This document shows positions 51,211-60,155 of a DNA stretch of 64,000 nt, in pieces. A model generated the notes under the pieces. It saw only the letters and a program-made list of their open reading frames with translations, was not told the origin of the DNA and did not search any database. The stretch covers positions 1 through 64,000 of the forward strand of contig JACQZR010000090.1 in assembly GCA_016213775.1 (NCBI GenBank), in the 5' to 3' direction. Numbering within the stretch: the first letter of the stretch is position 1; each line of letters begins with the position of its first letter. This DNA comes from Acidobacteriota bacterium. GTDB lineage: Bacteria > Acidobacteriota > Terriglobia > Bryobacterales > Bryobacteraceae. The position numbers were made by a program, and so were the translations under genes.

Positions 51211-52161
51211 CTAGGCCGTCGCCGCTGCTACCTGATTATGCGCCGCCAGTCCCTTCGCCACCGGACCCAACTGCTCACACTGGGCGGCATTCAGCGGTGT
51301 GGTGAACGGAGGGATCGCCCCTGTCTCGGCAATGCCGGCCAGTGCTGTAGACGCATGCAGGACACGCGCCGGTCCCCACGCATCGCGCAGATCTTCGTGC
51401 GGAATGAAGAGCTGCCGCAGCGCTTCTGCCTCGTCGTACTTGCCCGCATAGCAGAGATCAAGAATCCGATGGCTGGGTGCGGGCGCCAGACATCCACTGC
51501 CCGTCGTGAAACCAGGTAATCCGAACTTCCGCAAATGGGCAATCGCCGGCCGTTCGCCGATTCCACTGATGACGATGCTCCGGTCCACGCGCTTCAACAA
51601 CCCGTCAAGATACGCATCCACTGACGGGTCCTTGCGTACCACTGCGTACTTGATCCCGATACAGGTGCCGTCGTTCGCCAGTCGCCCGAGCGCATCCAAC
51701 CCCGCTTCCTGGTTCGCACCAAGGTTGTTCTCGTCCTTTACGTACAGGATCAACGGCAATCCGCACGCATCGGCGAAGTCGCGCAATCCTGCTTCAAGAC
51801 CCGCCGCGTCGCGCGGATCGCCGCACGGCAGGTGCATGACCGTGGGAAACTTGTGCCGCCGCAGAATCGCCGCCTGATCCATCAACCTTCCATACGACGG
51901 ACCCGCGCTCGGAATACACCAGTATTGATCCGGCAGTTCCTGCAGCCATCCGAGCAATTCCTCATACTCGGCAAGCGTGATGTGGTAGAGAAAGGCGTTC
52001 CCACCATAGAGCAGACGAGTGGTTCCACTCGCGCCCATGTAGTCCACAAAACGGCGGTTCTCGGCAAAATCAATCGTTCGCCGCGCATCCGTGCGCCGAC
52101 ATAAAGGTGGCACGGGAAAAACGCCGCGCCAATCACTGGGTTGGATCGCTTGGGTTCGCAA
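51211..52161 (-). CDS. Dihydrodipicolinate synthase / N-acetylneuraminate lyase family protein
   Basis: A 316-residue class I aldolase. The Schiff-base lysine is K171 (CIGIKYAVV) and the partner tyrosine is Y140 (LPLILYVKDEN), as in DapA and NanA. The substrate-binding loop near GASGTTRLLYGG replaces the usual GTTGE, so true lysine biosynthesis is unlikely. A 2-oxo acid lyase for a sugar acid is more probable. It follows the racemase-like gene by 12 bp and precedes the secreted protein. The two enzymes could act in one catabolic route; this is inference. Confidence 0.85.
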   Translation of the reverse strand: MRTQAIQPSDWRGVFPVPPLCRRTDARRTIDFAENRRFVDYMGASGTTRLLYGGNAFLYHITLAEYEELLGWLQELPDQYWCIPSAGPSYGRLMDQAAILRRHKFPTVMHLPCGDPRDAAGLEAGLRDFADACGLPLILYVKDENNLGANQEAGLDALGRLANDGTCIGIKYAVVRKDPSVDAYLDGLLKRVDRSIVISGIGERPAIAHLRKFGLPGFTTGSGCLAPAPSHRILDLCYAGKYDEAEALRQLFIPHEDLRDAWGPARVLHASTALAGIAETGAIPPFTTPLNAAQCEQLGPVAKGLAAHNQVAAATA

Positions 52162-52173
52162 TGTCTGTCTCTC

Positions 52174-52845
52174 CTATCGGGATGCAATCGCGGGCAACGC
52201 CTGCCGGATCGCGCTCAAGCTGGCAGGCAGGCTCGACAACACAGGCATCGGCAAATGGGGTAGCTTGGGCAGCAGCCGCGCCATCGACACCTGCGCAAAA
52301 ACAATCGCATCCAATGGCTTCTCCGCCAACTCCCTTACCGCATTCATCATCAGTTCATCGTGGCGTTCCGCCTGGCCTGCAAGCAGCGCCTCGTAGGCCT
52401 CCGGCAGAACCCGGAAGGTCAAATCCACTTCGACGCCGTTGTCGGCCGCCGTGTCGCGCAACAGCTTCGCCGTCACCGCCTGCGTAGGAGGAAACGTCAC
52501 CAGCACACCGAGTTTCGATCCCGTCGTCACGGCCTGATGAGCCAGCGCATCGTCAATCTTCACGATTGGAAGCCCGGTGGCGTCGGCCAGTCTCCGCATC
52601 ACTGACCGCGATACCGCCGAACACGTCACCAGCGCCAATTCCGAGTTGTAGGCATCGCGCGCCACGCACAACAACTCACTGAATCGCGTCTCCGCCGCCG
52701 ACTCCATCTGGCGGGCAAAGCACCGCAGTATCCCGTCGTCCAACAGGTTGGTAATCTCCAGATCCTGCGCGTATAGATGGTAGTAGTCTGCTAATGGCGG
52801 AATCGCCGCCGGCGATGTGTGTATGAAGGAAACGTGACGTTTCAT
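52174..52845 (-). CDS. Aspartate/glutamate racemase-superfamily protein lacking second Cys
   Basis: A 223-residue protein of the Asp/Glu/hydantoin racemase superfamily. The first catalytic cysteine is present at C75 (LVTCSAVSR). The second, normally in a GCT motif in the C-terminal half, is replaced by FAQVSMARL (residues about 183-191), so the two-base racemisation mechanism appears lost. Members with one cysteine act as decarboxylases (arylmalonate), maleate isomerase-like or lyase-type enzymes. ATG 52845 opens the unit with the aldolase-like gene. Its substrate is unknown. Confidence 0.72.
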   Translation of the reverse strand: MKRHVSFIHTSPAAIPPLADYYHLYAQDLEITNLLDDGILRCFARQMESAAETRFSELLCVARDAYNSELALVTCSAVSRSVMRRLADATGLPIVKIDDALAHQAVTTGSKLGVLVTFPPTQAVTAKLLRDTAADNGVEVDLTFRVLPEAYEALLAGQAERHDELMMNAVRELAEKPLDAIVFAQVSMARLLPKLPHLPMPVLSSLPASLSAIRQALPAIASR

Positions 52846-52920
52846 GGAATTCTGCGCTTGCCCTTCATTCTAGTCTGGAAACGTGGTGAGCGTTTCACCC
52901 ACGCAGCCGGCCGGCCCCGA

Positions 52921-52958
52921 GCGCGACCAGGGGGTCGCGCGCAGACGAGGGCGTCTGC
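52921..52958. repeat. Tandem hairpin repeat element with AGGG loops
   Basis: Two adjacent perfect hairpins share the same loop: gcgcgacc-aggg-ggtcgcgc (52921-52940) and gcagacg-aggg-cgtctgc (52941-52958). This looks like a REP-type intergenic element; I recall similar GC-rich sequences repeated in related genomes. It lies in the 331-base gap between the racemase-like gene and bamA. The rest of the gap shows only weak signals. Confidence 0.55.
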
Positions 52959-53176
52959 CCTACGAAGCGGCGAAATGTCCAAACTCCGGAGGGGCCGATT
53001 GCCAAACGCGGCTCGGAATCGGTACGCACCCGCAGAACGCCACCCATCACCCGCGTGCTAAAATCATCTGGTAAAATCAAAAGTTTGCTTGTCTAGCCTG
53101 CCCGAAGTCTCGTGAAACCTACATTTGGGAGCGAACGTCTCGTTAAGGGCGCAGAGAGGAAAGGACTGTTGTTTCG

Positions 53177-56152
53177 ATGATGTTTCCCAGGCTTGGAAGC
53201 CTGCATGCCCGTAGCGTGTGCAAACTCACTATCCTCTGCGGCATTCTTGCAATCCAGCTCCCCCTGATCGCGCAACAACAGCCGCCTGCACAGCCGCAGC
53301 CGCCTGCCCCGAAGCCTGCCCCACAGCAGAAGAAGACAAGCCCGTTCGAGAACGTTCCCTCCACACAGACGCCAGCGGCCCAGCCGCCCAAACCGGCGCC
53401 GGCCAAACCACAACTGGAGTCGCCTAAACCAGCCGAAACGCCAAAACCCGCCGCCGTCGAAGACGTGATCGAGGCCATCGAGTTCCGTGGTTCGCGCCGT
53501 GTACCGCAAGACACTCTGCGCGCCATGATTCTCAGCAAGAAGGGCGACAAGCTCGACGAGGACGCACTGCACCGCGACTTCATGGCCCTTTGGAACTCCG
53601 GCCGCTTTGATGACATCAGCTTGCAGAAGGAGCCAGGCGCAAGCGGTTGGATCGTTCGCTTCCTTCTCACTGAGCGCCGCGTGGTCCGTTCCATCAAGTA
53701 CGAAGGCAACAAGTCGCTCACGATCTCCGAAATTCTCGACCGGTTCAAAGAGCGCCGCGTCGGTCTCACCGTCGAGTCGCAGTACGACCCGAACAAGGTG
53801 CAGCGCGCCACCAACGTGCTGAAGGAATACCTGTCCGAGCGCGGAAGGCAGTACGCGACCGTCGAGCCCGAAATCCGTCAGATCCCGCCGTCTTCACTGG
53901 AAGTGGTCTTCAAAATTGCGGAAGGCCCAAAAGTGAAAGTGGGCACTATCGACATCCAGGGCAACAAGGTTTTCAGTGATCGCGTGGTGACGCGCGCGAT
54001 GAAGAACCTGCATCCCATCGGAATCCCGAAGTCCATCCTGTTTGAGAACATCTTCGCCAAGTCTTTCGATTCGAGCAAGCTCGAGGAAGACAAGGACCGC
54101 ATCCGCAACAACTATCAGGAAAAGGGCTACTTCACCGCCCGATCCCTCGATCACTCCCTCAAGATCCGCGACGTTGGCGGCGGCAAGTTCCACTTCCCAC
54201 TCTTCTATAGCAACAAGCCGGGCAAGGTGGCCGACCTCGTTCTCAACATCGAAGAGGGCCGCCAGTATCACCTCAATAAGATCAACTTCGTCGGCGTCAA
54301 ACTGTTCCGCACGCCCGACACCCTGATGCGCCCACTCTTTCAGATGGGCGAAGGCGACATCTTTTCCACCGCCAAGCTGCGCAAGGGCCTGGAGAATATG
54401 CGCAAGCTCTATGGCCAGTTCGGTTTCATCGACTTCGTTCCCGAACCCAGCTTCGATATCATCCCCAACAGCGACAAGCTCGACCTTACTTTGAACGTGG
54501 ATGAAGGCAAGCAGTTCTTTGTCCGGCGCATCGACTTCTCCGGCAATACCACCACTCGCGACAAGGTCATCCGCCGCGAACTTCTCATCGACGAAGGCGA
54601 CATCTACAACACGCAGTTGTGGGAAGTGAGCCTGCTGCGCCTCAACCAACTCGGCTACTTCGAAGTCCTGAAGGAAAACGAAGCGGCCACCATCACGCGT
54701 GACACCAGAAGCAACACCGTCGACATCACACTCAAGGTGAAGGAGCGCGGCAAGAACTCCGTCCAATTGAACGGCGGCGTTTCCGGTATCGCCGGCAGCT
54801 TCATCGGCTTCGGCTATTCCACCAACAACTTTCTCGGCCTTGGCGAAACGCTCTCCATCAACTCGCAGTTGGGCGACCGCGTTCGCGACGTCACTTTCGG
54901 CTTCACTGAACCCTACCTCTTCGACCGTCCGATCCAGGCCGGCTTCACCATATACGTCCAGCGCTTCAACTACGATCAGGCACGCGAAGTTTCGCTGCTC
55001 TCCGGCCGGAACCTCATCCCGCTCTATGAGCAGCTCGGCACTGGTAACCTCTTGAACTACGTCTCCAACGGCGGCGGCTTCACTGTCTATGCCAGCCACC
55101 AGTTGCGGAAGCTTCCCTTCGGCCGCATCGGTATCACTTACGGCTATAACAAGCAGCGGATCCAGACTCTCACTGAGGCAGCCACTACTTACTTCGACTA
55201 CGTCAACTTCCAGGGTCTCAGCGGACCAAACTCGCTCGACGGTATCAAGACAAGCCAGATCACACCTTCGTTCACCTACAACACGGTGGACCATCCGATC
55301 ACGCCTTCGCGGGGCAAGAGCATCTTCCTCACCGCCCAATTCGCCGGCAGCATCCTTGGCGGTAACGTCAACACGGTCCAGCCGACGGTCGATTTTAAGT
55401 ACTTCCGCCGCGGCTTCGCGAAGGGGCATGTCATCGGCTTCCACGGCTTGGGACGATACATCACGGGTTACGGCGGCAAGTCGGCTCCGCCGTTCAACCG
55501 CTTTTACATGGGTGGCGAGAACGATATCCGTGGCTTCGACATCTGGGGCATTAGCCCGATCGCGTTCATTCCCAACCAGGCTGAGGTCCCGCTGCTGAAC
55601 TCGGACGGCTCAGCCCGCCAGCAGCGAGTGGTGGAGAATGGCGTTACTTCCTACGTGAACGTAAACAAGACCATCCCGACCTACCAGCTCATCTTCCCCG
55701 GTGGCGACACGCAGTTGGTCGGCAATGCGGAATACCGCATCCCGATCGTTGGACCCGTGGTTCTCGCGGCCTTTGTCGACGGCGGGCTCAACAAGCTCTT
55801 CCGTTCCAATCAGCTCACGCTCAATCCCGACCGGCTCTCGACCCTGAATGACAGCTACCCGCAGGCGGTGTTCCCCAAGGAGGCGGTGATCGCTCCTGGC
55901 ACCGAGAAGCCCCGCATCTCAACGGGCCTCGAGCTGCAAATCATGATGCCTGTCGTCAACGCGCCGTTCCGCCTCTACTGGGCCTACAATCCCATCATCT
56001 TCCAGGATTTCATCATCCCACCGGTGGCCGCTGACAGGTCCTATTTCCCGAACAACATCTCGTTCATCAATTCAATTGCGACGATCGGCAGACCATCGCC
56101 GTTCTTTGAAAAGAGAAGCCAGTTCCGCTTCACTATTAGCAGGACCTTCTAG
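53177..56152 (+). CDS. bamA: Outer-membrane protein assembly factor BamA
   Basis: A 991-residue outer-membrane insertase. A signal peptide (about 1-32, ending LIAQ) is followed by a Pro/Ala/Lys-rich linker to about 95. Five POTRA-like domains follow to about 530, each opening with a segment such as VEDVIEAIEFRGSRRVPQD or QFFVRRIDFSGNTTTRDK. The C-terminal beta-barrel has the RGF motif in FYMGGENDIRGFDIWG near 785, required for substrate insertion. The terminal strand FRFTISRTF ends in aromatic F, the normal assembly signal. The protein is about 180 residues longer than E. coli BamA, mainly from the linker and loops. It precedes skp by 65 bp, the canonical order. Confidence 0.95.
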   Translation: MMFPRLGSLHARSVCKLTILCGILAIQLPLIAQQQPPAQPQPPAPKPAPQQKKTSPFENVPSTQTPAAQPPKPAPAKPQLESPKPAETPKPAAVEDVIEAIEFRGSRRVPQDTLRAMILSKKGDKLDEDALHRDFMALWNSGRFDDISLQKEPGASGWIVRFLLTERRVVRSIKYEGNKSLTISEILDRFKERRVGLTVESQYDPNKVQRATNVLKEYLSERGRQYATVEPEIRQIPPSSLEVVFKIAEGPKVKVGTIDIQGNKVFSDRVVTRAMKNLHPIGIPKSILFENIFAKSFDSSKLEEDKDRIRNNYQEKGYFTARSLDHSLKIRDVGGGKFHFPLFYSNKPGKVADLVLNIEEGRQYHLNKINFVGVKLFRTPDTLMRPLFQMGEGDIFSTAKLRKGLENMRKLYGQFGFIDFVPEPSFDIIPNSDKLDLTLNVDEGKQFFVRRIDFSGNTTTRDKVIRRELLIDEGDIYNTQLWEVSLLRLNQLGYFEVLKENEAATITRDTRSNTVDITLKVKERGKNSVQLNGGVSGIAGSFIGFGYSTNNFLGLGETLSINSQLGDRVRDVTFGFTEPYLFDRPIQAGFTIYVQRFNYDQAREVSLLSGRNLIPLYEQLGTGNLLNYVSNGGGFTVYASHQLRKLPFGRIGITYGYNKQRIQTLTEAATTYFDYVNFQGLSGPNSLDGIKTSQITPSFTYNTVDHPITPSRGKSIFLTAQFAGSILGGNVNTVQPTVDFKYFRRGFAKGHVIGFHGLGRYITGYGGKSAPPFNRFYMGGENDIRGFDIWGISPIAFIPNQAEVPLLNSDGSARQQRVVENGVTSYVNVNKTIPTYQLIFPGGDTQLVGNAEYRIPIVGPVVLAAFVDGGLNKLFRSNQLTLNPDRLSTLNDSYPQAVFPKEAVIAPGTEKPRISTGLELQIMMPVVNAPFRLYWAYNPIIFQDFIIPPVAADRSYFPNNISFINSIATIGRPSPFFEKRSQFRFTISRTF

Positions 56153-56217
56153 GTTCTGGATGCGCGGACAGCCCCGATAGATATACCATGGAGTGATTTG
56201 AAGGAGTTTCGCTGATT

Positions 56218-56799
56218 ATGCAACTGAGACAACTAGGGTGGCTGCCGCTTTTCGTGGCACTGTTCGCCGGGCTGGCCGCTGCGCAGAGCAAGGTCGGTAT
56301 CATCAACATCAACGCAGCCATTGCCAACACCAAGGACGGCCAGGCCAAGATCCAGGAACTGGAAGGCAAGTTCGCCCCCAGGAAGAAGGAACTGGAGAAG
56401 AAGCAGCAGGCCATTCAGGCGCTTCAAGCGCAGATGCAGAAGGGTGGCACCGTCCTCAGCGAAGAACAGAAGACCCGCATCGCCCGCGACATCGATTCCC
56501 AAACCAAAAGCTACAATCGCGACCTCGAAGATGCACAGCAGGAACTCGAAGCCGAGCAGCAGAAAATCTTCCAGGAACTCGGAGCCAAAATGATGGTGGT
56601 CATCGACAAGCACGCCAAGGAGAAGGGCTTCTCCCTCGTCATCGACGTCAGCAGCCAGCAAACCCCCGTGCTCTACGCTTCCGATGAAGTCGACATCACC
56701 AAGTCCATCATTGAAGCCTACGACAAGCAGGCTCCCACGGCTCCTGGCACGGTGAAGCCGCTCACCCCGGCTCCCAAGCCTCCCGCCACCAAGAAGTAG
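56218..56799 (+). CDS. skp: Skp/OmpH family periplasmic chaperone
   Basis: A 193-residue protein with a signal peptide (LPLFVALFAGLAAA), then the Skp/OmpH pattern: VGIININAAIANTKDGQAKI, a long helical coiled coil rich in K, E and Q (residues about 50-115), and a compact return segment KHAKEKGFSLVIDVSSQQTPVLYASDEVDIT. A proline-rich tail (KPLTPAPKPPATKK) ends it. It is expected to form a trimeric chaperone that carries unfolded outer-membrane proteins to BamA, encoded just upstream. A ribosome-binding site aaggag precedes the ATG. Confidence 0.92.
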   Translation: MQLRQLGWLPLFVALFAGLAAAQSKVGIININAAIANTKDGQAKIQELEGKFAPRKKELEKKQQAIQALQAQMQKGGTVLSEEQKTRIARDIDSQTKSYNRDLEDAQQELEAEQQKIFQELGAKMMVVIDKHAKEKGFSLVIDVSSQQTPVLYASDEVDITKSIIEAYDKQAPTAPGTVKPLTPAPKPPATKK

Positions 56800-56805
56800 T
56801 CGGCA

Positions 56806-57765
56806 TTACTCACGACACGCTTTACGCAGCGCGGCACGCAACGCCGCGCTGTTCGTGTTCTGGACCGCTTCTTCCACCCTCTCGCGTACCTCTTCCCGCA
56901 ACAGGCTTGGTCCCAAGGCAGCGATAGCATGTCCCGCCGTGATCGCGTCCGATGGATGAATCAGGGCAATCAAATAATCCACGGCCTCCGCTCGCCGCGT
57001 TGCTCCTATCGCCAGCAACAACGCCTCGCGAAACCGCGCCGAACGGGCCGTTCCGTCCCGAGCCGCGAGTGCGTCGAATGCGTCGATAGACGTCGTCTCG
57101 CCGAGCGCCGCGGCGGCCTCAAACGCCGTGTCTTCGAACTCCTGCTGCAGGTACCCGCTGACCAACGGAATCGCCTCGCGCTCCTCTAAACTCAGCAGCG
57201 CGGAGAAACACTCCCCAATCACTTCCGGTTGATCGCCGCAGCCGATGCGCAACCGCAGTAGCAGGGCTCCCTCGGCGCGGCCCAACTGCGCGACAGCCCG
57301 TGCCGCGTCGCGACGCACGGGAATCGCCGGGTCAGTCAAAAGTCCGGTGAGATGGCGGAGAATGATGAGATCGCTCAACGACCGGCAGACAGCCAGCGCC
57401 AGACCGCAGGTGCCGCGCAGTGTGATCGCCGTGTCTTCCTGCCCGCCGAACACCGGCTCCATCTGCACATGCCGCAGCCCGGTGATATACAATTCCGGGT
57501 CTTCGTATTCGAAATCCTTAAGTGCCTTGGCAATGGCGTTCTTGGCCCAACATTGCGTATCGGTCTTCACCGGATTCCCAAGAAACCGGTGAAACGCCGA
57601 CACCAGATCCGGAGCCAGTTCCGTGATCCGCAGTTCTCCCACCAACGCCGCGGCCTTGGAGACCAGATAGTTATTCCGGTCTCCCAGAGCTTTCTTGAGC
57701 GCAGCCGGTGTAGGCTCCGCGCGCAATGCGCGAACCCTCTCCTCAAATGCTCGCCGGTCCGCCAC
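56806..57765 (-). CDS. HEAT-repeat (PBS lyase-like) protein
   Basis: A 319-residue all-helical protein with roughly six HEAT-like repeats, for example LTDPAIPVRRDAARAVAQLG, QEFEDTAFEAAAALGETTSI and HPSDAITAGHAIAALGPSLL. Such proteins serve as scaffolds or protein-binding platforms; no enzymatic residues stand out. It is convergent with skp, 6 bp apart, and its ATG lies just upstream of the Gfo/Idh gene on the same strand. Role unknown. Confidence 0.78.
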   Translation of the reverse strand: MADRRAFEERVRALRAEPTPAALKKALGDRNNYLVSKAAALVGELRITELAPDLVSAFHRFLGNPVKTDTQCWAKNAIAKALKDFEYEDPELYITGLRHVQMEPVFGGQEDTAITLRGTCGLALAVCRSLSDLIILRHLTGLLTDPAIPVRRDAARAVAQLGRAEGALLLRLRIGCGDQPEVIGECFSALLSLEEREAIPLVSGYLQQEFEDTAFEAAAALGETTSIDAFDALAARDGTARSARFREALLLAIGATRRAEAVDYLIALIHPSDAITAGHAIAALGPSLLREEVRERVEEAVQNTNSAALRAALRKACRE

Positions 57766-57771
57766 GGATCG

Positions 57772-59055
57772 CTAGACGAAGCTATACGTGTTCTTCTTGT
57801 CGTCCCAAATGCACTTCTTGCCGCGCCGCAGCGACAACGTCGCCATGTGCCCGGAAATCGCCGCCTGCTGACCAACCGACACCGGCGCAATCAGCTTCTC
57901 CTTGCCGCGAATCGCTTGCAGCCAGTTCTTCACATGATTCTGCACGGCGATGTTGTCATTGCCAGGCAACTCGATTTTCTGCTCCTTCCGCGCCGCTACC
58001 TTCGGAGGCGCCTGCCCGCGGAACTTCTCCGGCGTGAACGTGAGAATCTGCCGGTTCAGCACTTCGATCGTCCCTTCGTTGCCCATGAACTGCTCGCCGT
58101 ACCCGTAATTCTCATTGCCGAAGTAGCACGAGTAGTTGATGTGGAACTTGCTCGGAGCGTAGTCGTAGATCGCGCTCAGACAATCCGGCACTTCGCGGTC
58201 ATCGCTCGGATCGGTCCAGCGGTAGATCCCGCCGGACGCCATGCACGAAGTCGGTACAGTCTTGCCGCACACAAAATTCGTGATGTCGGTCTGGTGCACC
58301 AGCAGGTCCGTCGAGATCCCGCCGGAATAATCCCAATACAGCCGCCATTGATAATAGCGGCCCTTGTGGAACGGCTTCTTCGGAGCCGCGCCGAGGAATT
58401 TCTGCCAGTCGGTATTCTGTTCGTTTGCGTCCGCGGGGATCGTATACCGCCACGCCGGGTTCGTGTCCAGCGAGTTGCGGTACCAGAACGCCCGCACATA
58501 ATGGATCTCGCCGATCATCCCCTGCGCCACCATTTCCTTCGCCTTAATGTAGAGCGAGTTGCTGCGGTTCTGCGTCCCGACCTGAACCACCTTGCCGGTT
58601 TTCTCTGAGAGCTTCAAAATCTCGAAGCCTTCTTCAATGGTGTGAGCCAGCGGCTTTTCCACGTAGATGTTCTTGCCGGCCTTCAACGCCGCGATCGTCA
58701 TAGGATAGTGCAGGTGCTCCGGCGTAGCAATCACCACAGCGTCAATCGACTTGTCGGCCAGCAACTCGCGATAGTCCACGTAGGTCTTCGGCGTATTGCC
58801 GCCCATAGTCTGGACGCGGTCCTTACCGCGATTCAGATTGCCGCTGTAGGTGTCACAGGTGGCCACCACCTTGAACGGCTTGGAGTTGCCTTTGTAGAGC
58901 ATATCCATCAGGTAGTAGCCGCGGCCGCCCGTGCCGATCCAGCCGAGTTGCAGCTCGCTGTTCTGGTTTTGCGCCGATACCATCGCCGGAGCGGCTGCCG
59001 CGGCAGCGCGCACAAAATCCCGGCGGGAAGTGGATGTCGTTGAAGATTCGGACAT
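57772..59055 (-). CDS. Tat-exported Gfo/Idh/MocA family oxidoreductase
   Basis: A 427-residue NAD(P)-dependent oxidoreductase. It starts with a Tat-type signal, MSESSTTSTSRRDFVRAA then AAAAPAMVSA. The Rossmann glycine motif is LGWIGTGGRGYYLMDM, and the family EKPLAHTIEEGFEI segment contains the conserved lysine. The C-terminal domain carries the substrate-binding region around NYSCYFGNENYGYGEQFMGNEGTIEV. Periplasmic Gfo/Idh enzymes of this form are abundant in Planctomycetes and Acidobacteria, probably for sugar oxidation. The true start is ATG 59055; the frame continues to 59103 without a signal. It precedes the HEAT protein with a 6-bp gap. Confidence 0.88.
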   Translation of the reverse strand: MSESSTTSTSRRDFVRAAAAAAPAMVSAQNQNSELQLGWIGTGGRGYYLMDMLYKGNSKPFKVVATCDTYSGNLNRGKDRVQTMGGNTPKTYVDYRELLADKSIDAVVIATPEHLHYPMTIAALKAGKNIYVEKPLAHTIEEGFEILKLSEKTGKVVQVGTQNRSNSLYIKAKEMVAQGMIGEIHYVRAFWYRNSLDTNPAWRYTIPADANEQNTDWQKFLGAAPKKPFHKGRYYQWRLYWDYSGGISTDLLVHQTDITNFVCGKTVPTSCMASGGIYRWTDPSDDREVPDCLSAIYDYAPSKFHINYSCYFGNENYGYGEQFMGNEGTIEVLNRQILTFTPEKFRGQAPPKVAARKEQKIELPGNDNIAVQNHVKNWLQAIRGKEKLIAPVSVGQQAAISGHMATLSLRRGKKCIWDDKKNTYSFV

Positions 59056-59212
59056 GGAAGTAGAAAACTCCTTATTGCATGCCAGTTGCTGCTGGCCTCT
59101 CACTTGATTAACTCTTCAGCATATCACCCTCGTCAGCCTGAGACCCACGACTCGGGCATAATGGAAGGGACGACGATGAACCAAATGCTCCAACTGGGCA
59201 ACGTACAGGTGG

Positions 59213-59479
59213 ATGAAGCCAAACTGCCAGCGATACAGAGTGCATGAACTCTCGCTTTTTGGATCGGCCGCGCGTGGCGAGATGCGGGCGGAAAGTGACA
59301 TAGATTTGCTCGTAGAGTTCTTGCCGAAAGCGAAAGTCGACCTCGTGGAGTACGCCGGCCTGTTGTTGGATTTGTCCCAGTTGCTGGGCCGAAGAGTCGA
59401 TTTGGTCTCGAAAAACGGACTGAAACCGCTGATCCGAGCCTCTGTGCTCGAAGAGTCGCGGCTTCTGTATGCGGCATGA
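59213..59479 (+). CDS. MNT-domain minimal nucleotidyltransferase, N-terminus damaged
   Basis: An 88-residue frame starting at ATG 59213 that holds the nucleotidyltransferase core ELSLFGSAARGEMRAESDIDLLVEF (GS...DxD motif intact). Upstream, an ATG at 59176 reads MNQMLQLGNVQVDEAKL in another frame and ends in TGA near 59245. That is the normal N-terminus of this family, so a small deletion or frameshift near 59225 has separated it. The protein would be the MntA-like antitoxin partner of a HEPN gene. Its stop overlaps the HEPN start at 59469. A truncated active form cannot be excluded. Confidence 0.6.
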   Translation: MKPNCQRYRVHELSLFGSAARGEMRAESDIDLLVEFLPKAKVDLVEYAGLLLDLSQLLGRRVDLVSKNGLKPLIRASVLEESRLLYAA

Positions 59480-59677
59480 GGGTCTGTATCTCAATGACAT
59501 TGTTGAGGCCGCGGATCACTTCATCCTGGGAAGCAAATCGAGGGATTTCAGCATACCTATTTCGGGATCGACTGGGAGGTGGTATGGCTTGCCGCCACGG
59601 ATCGGTGTCCGTCCTTGCGAGGACAGATCGCGGCCATTCTCGCAGCAGAGTTCGGCGGATTGAATAGCGCGGAATGA
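59469..59677 (+). pseudogene. HEPN/HepT-like (DUF86) toxin remnant
   Basis: The first 25 codons (LYLNDIVEAADHFILG) match the start of DUF86/HepT proteins. After SRDF the frame changes: from about 59549 another frame reads QHTYFGIDWEVVWLAA, then PSLRGQIAAILAAEFGGL to TGA 59675-59677, the normal family C-terminus. The intervening helices and the arginine of the catalytic R-x4-6-H motif are lost, leaving only the H-x-Y half. The toxin is therefore dead, and the MNT partner upstream is also damaged. Confidence 0.65.
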
Positions 59678-59759
59678 GGCGGAATGGTGAGAAGGCCCGG
59701 CCAAGCCGCGGATGCCGATCGTGTTGCCATCTAACAAGAAAGTGGCGAAACTTGTACCC

Positions 59760-60152
59760 ATGACTCCATCCAAAGGACTGGGAAGCAATCCAATCGTGGC
59801 CTTTGTAGCCACTACCGATCCGGAGCGCGCGAAGGCCTTCTATGGCGGCATTCTGGGACTGCGCCTCGCCAGCGAGGAGTTACCCTTTGCCATCGTCTTT
59901 GATGCGGGCGGAACCATGCTGCGGGTAACCATTGTGAAAGAGGTCGCACCGCCGCATCATACGGTCTTAGGCTGGGCGTCGCGCGACATCGAGGCCACCG
60001 TGCAGGAACTGGAGGCAGCGGGCGTTGTCTTCTTCCGTCTGCCCTTTATGAGCCCCGATGGACCACCTATCTGGGACGCGCCCGGCGGTGCACGCGTGGC
60101 TTGGTTCAAGGACCCGGATGGCAACACGCTGAGCGTGTCGTATCATCCATAG
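59760..60152 (+). CDS. VOC family (glyoxalase/bleomycin resistance-like) protein
   Basis: A 130-residue vicinal-oxygen-chelate protein: LGSNPIVAFVATTDPERAKAF and YGGILGLRLASEELPFAIVFDAGG form the first beta-alpha-beta-beta-beta unit, and VLGWASRDIEATVQELEAAGV through ARVAWFKDPDGNTLSVSYHP form the second. The metal-ligand-like acidic residue near the end (D-PDGN) and the E/H positions are typical of lactoylglutathione-lyase relatives, but no substrate is implied. An upstream ATG at 59712 would add MPIVLPSNKKVAKLVP, which vaguely resembles a Phd-antitoxin end; no ribosome-binding site favours either start. Confidence 0.78.
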   Translation: MTPSKGLGSNPIVAFVATTDPERAKAFYGGILGLRLASEELPFAIVFDAGGTMLRVTIVKEVAPPHHTVLGWASRDIEATVQELEAAGVVFFRLPFMSPDGPPIWDAPGGARVAWFKDPDGNTLSVSYHP

Positions 60153-60155
60153 GCC

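Noticed and set aside
53894-55444. 516-codon minus-strand open frame
   Set aside because: Antisense to bamA, whose POTRA and barrel motifs are unmistakable; no homology-like features.
57352-58608. 418-codon plus-strand open frame
   Set aside because: Antisense to the HEAT-repeat and Gfo/Idh genes and spans both, so it cannot be an independent gene of their type.
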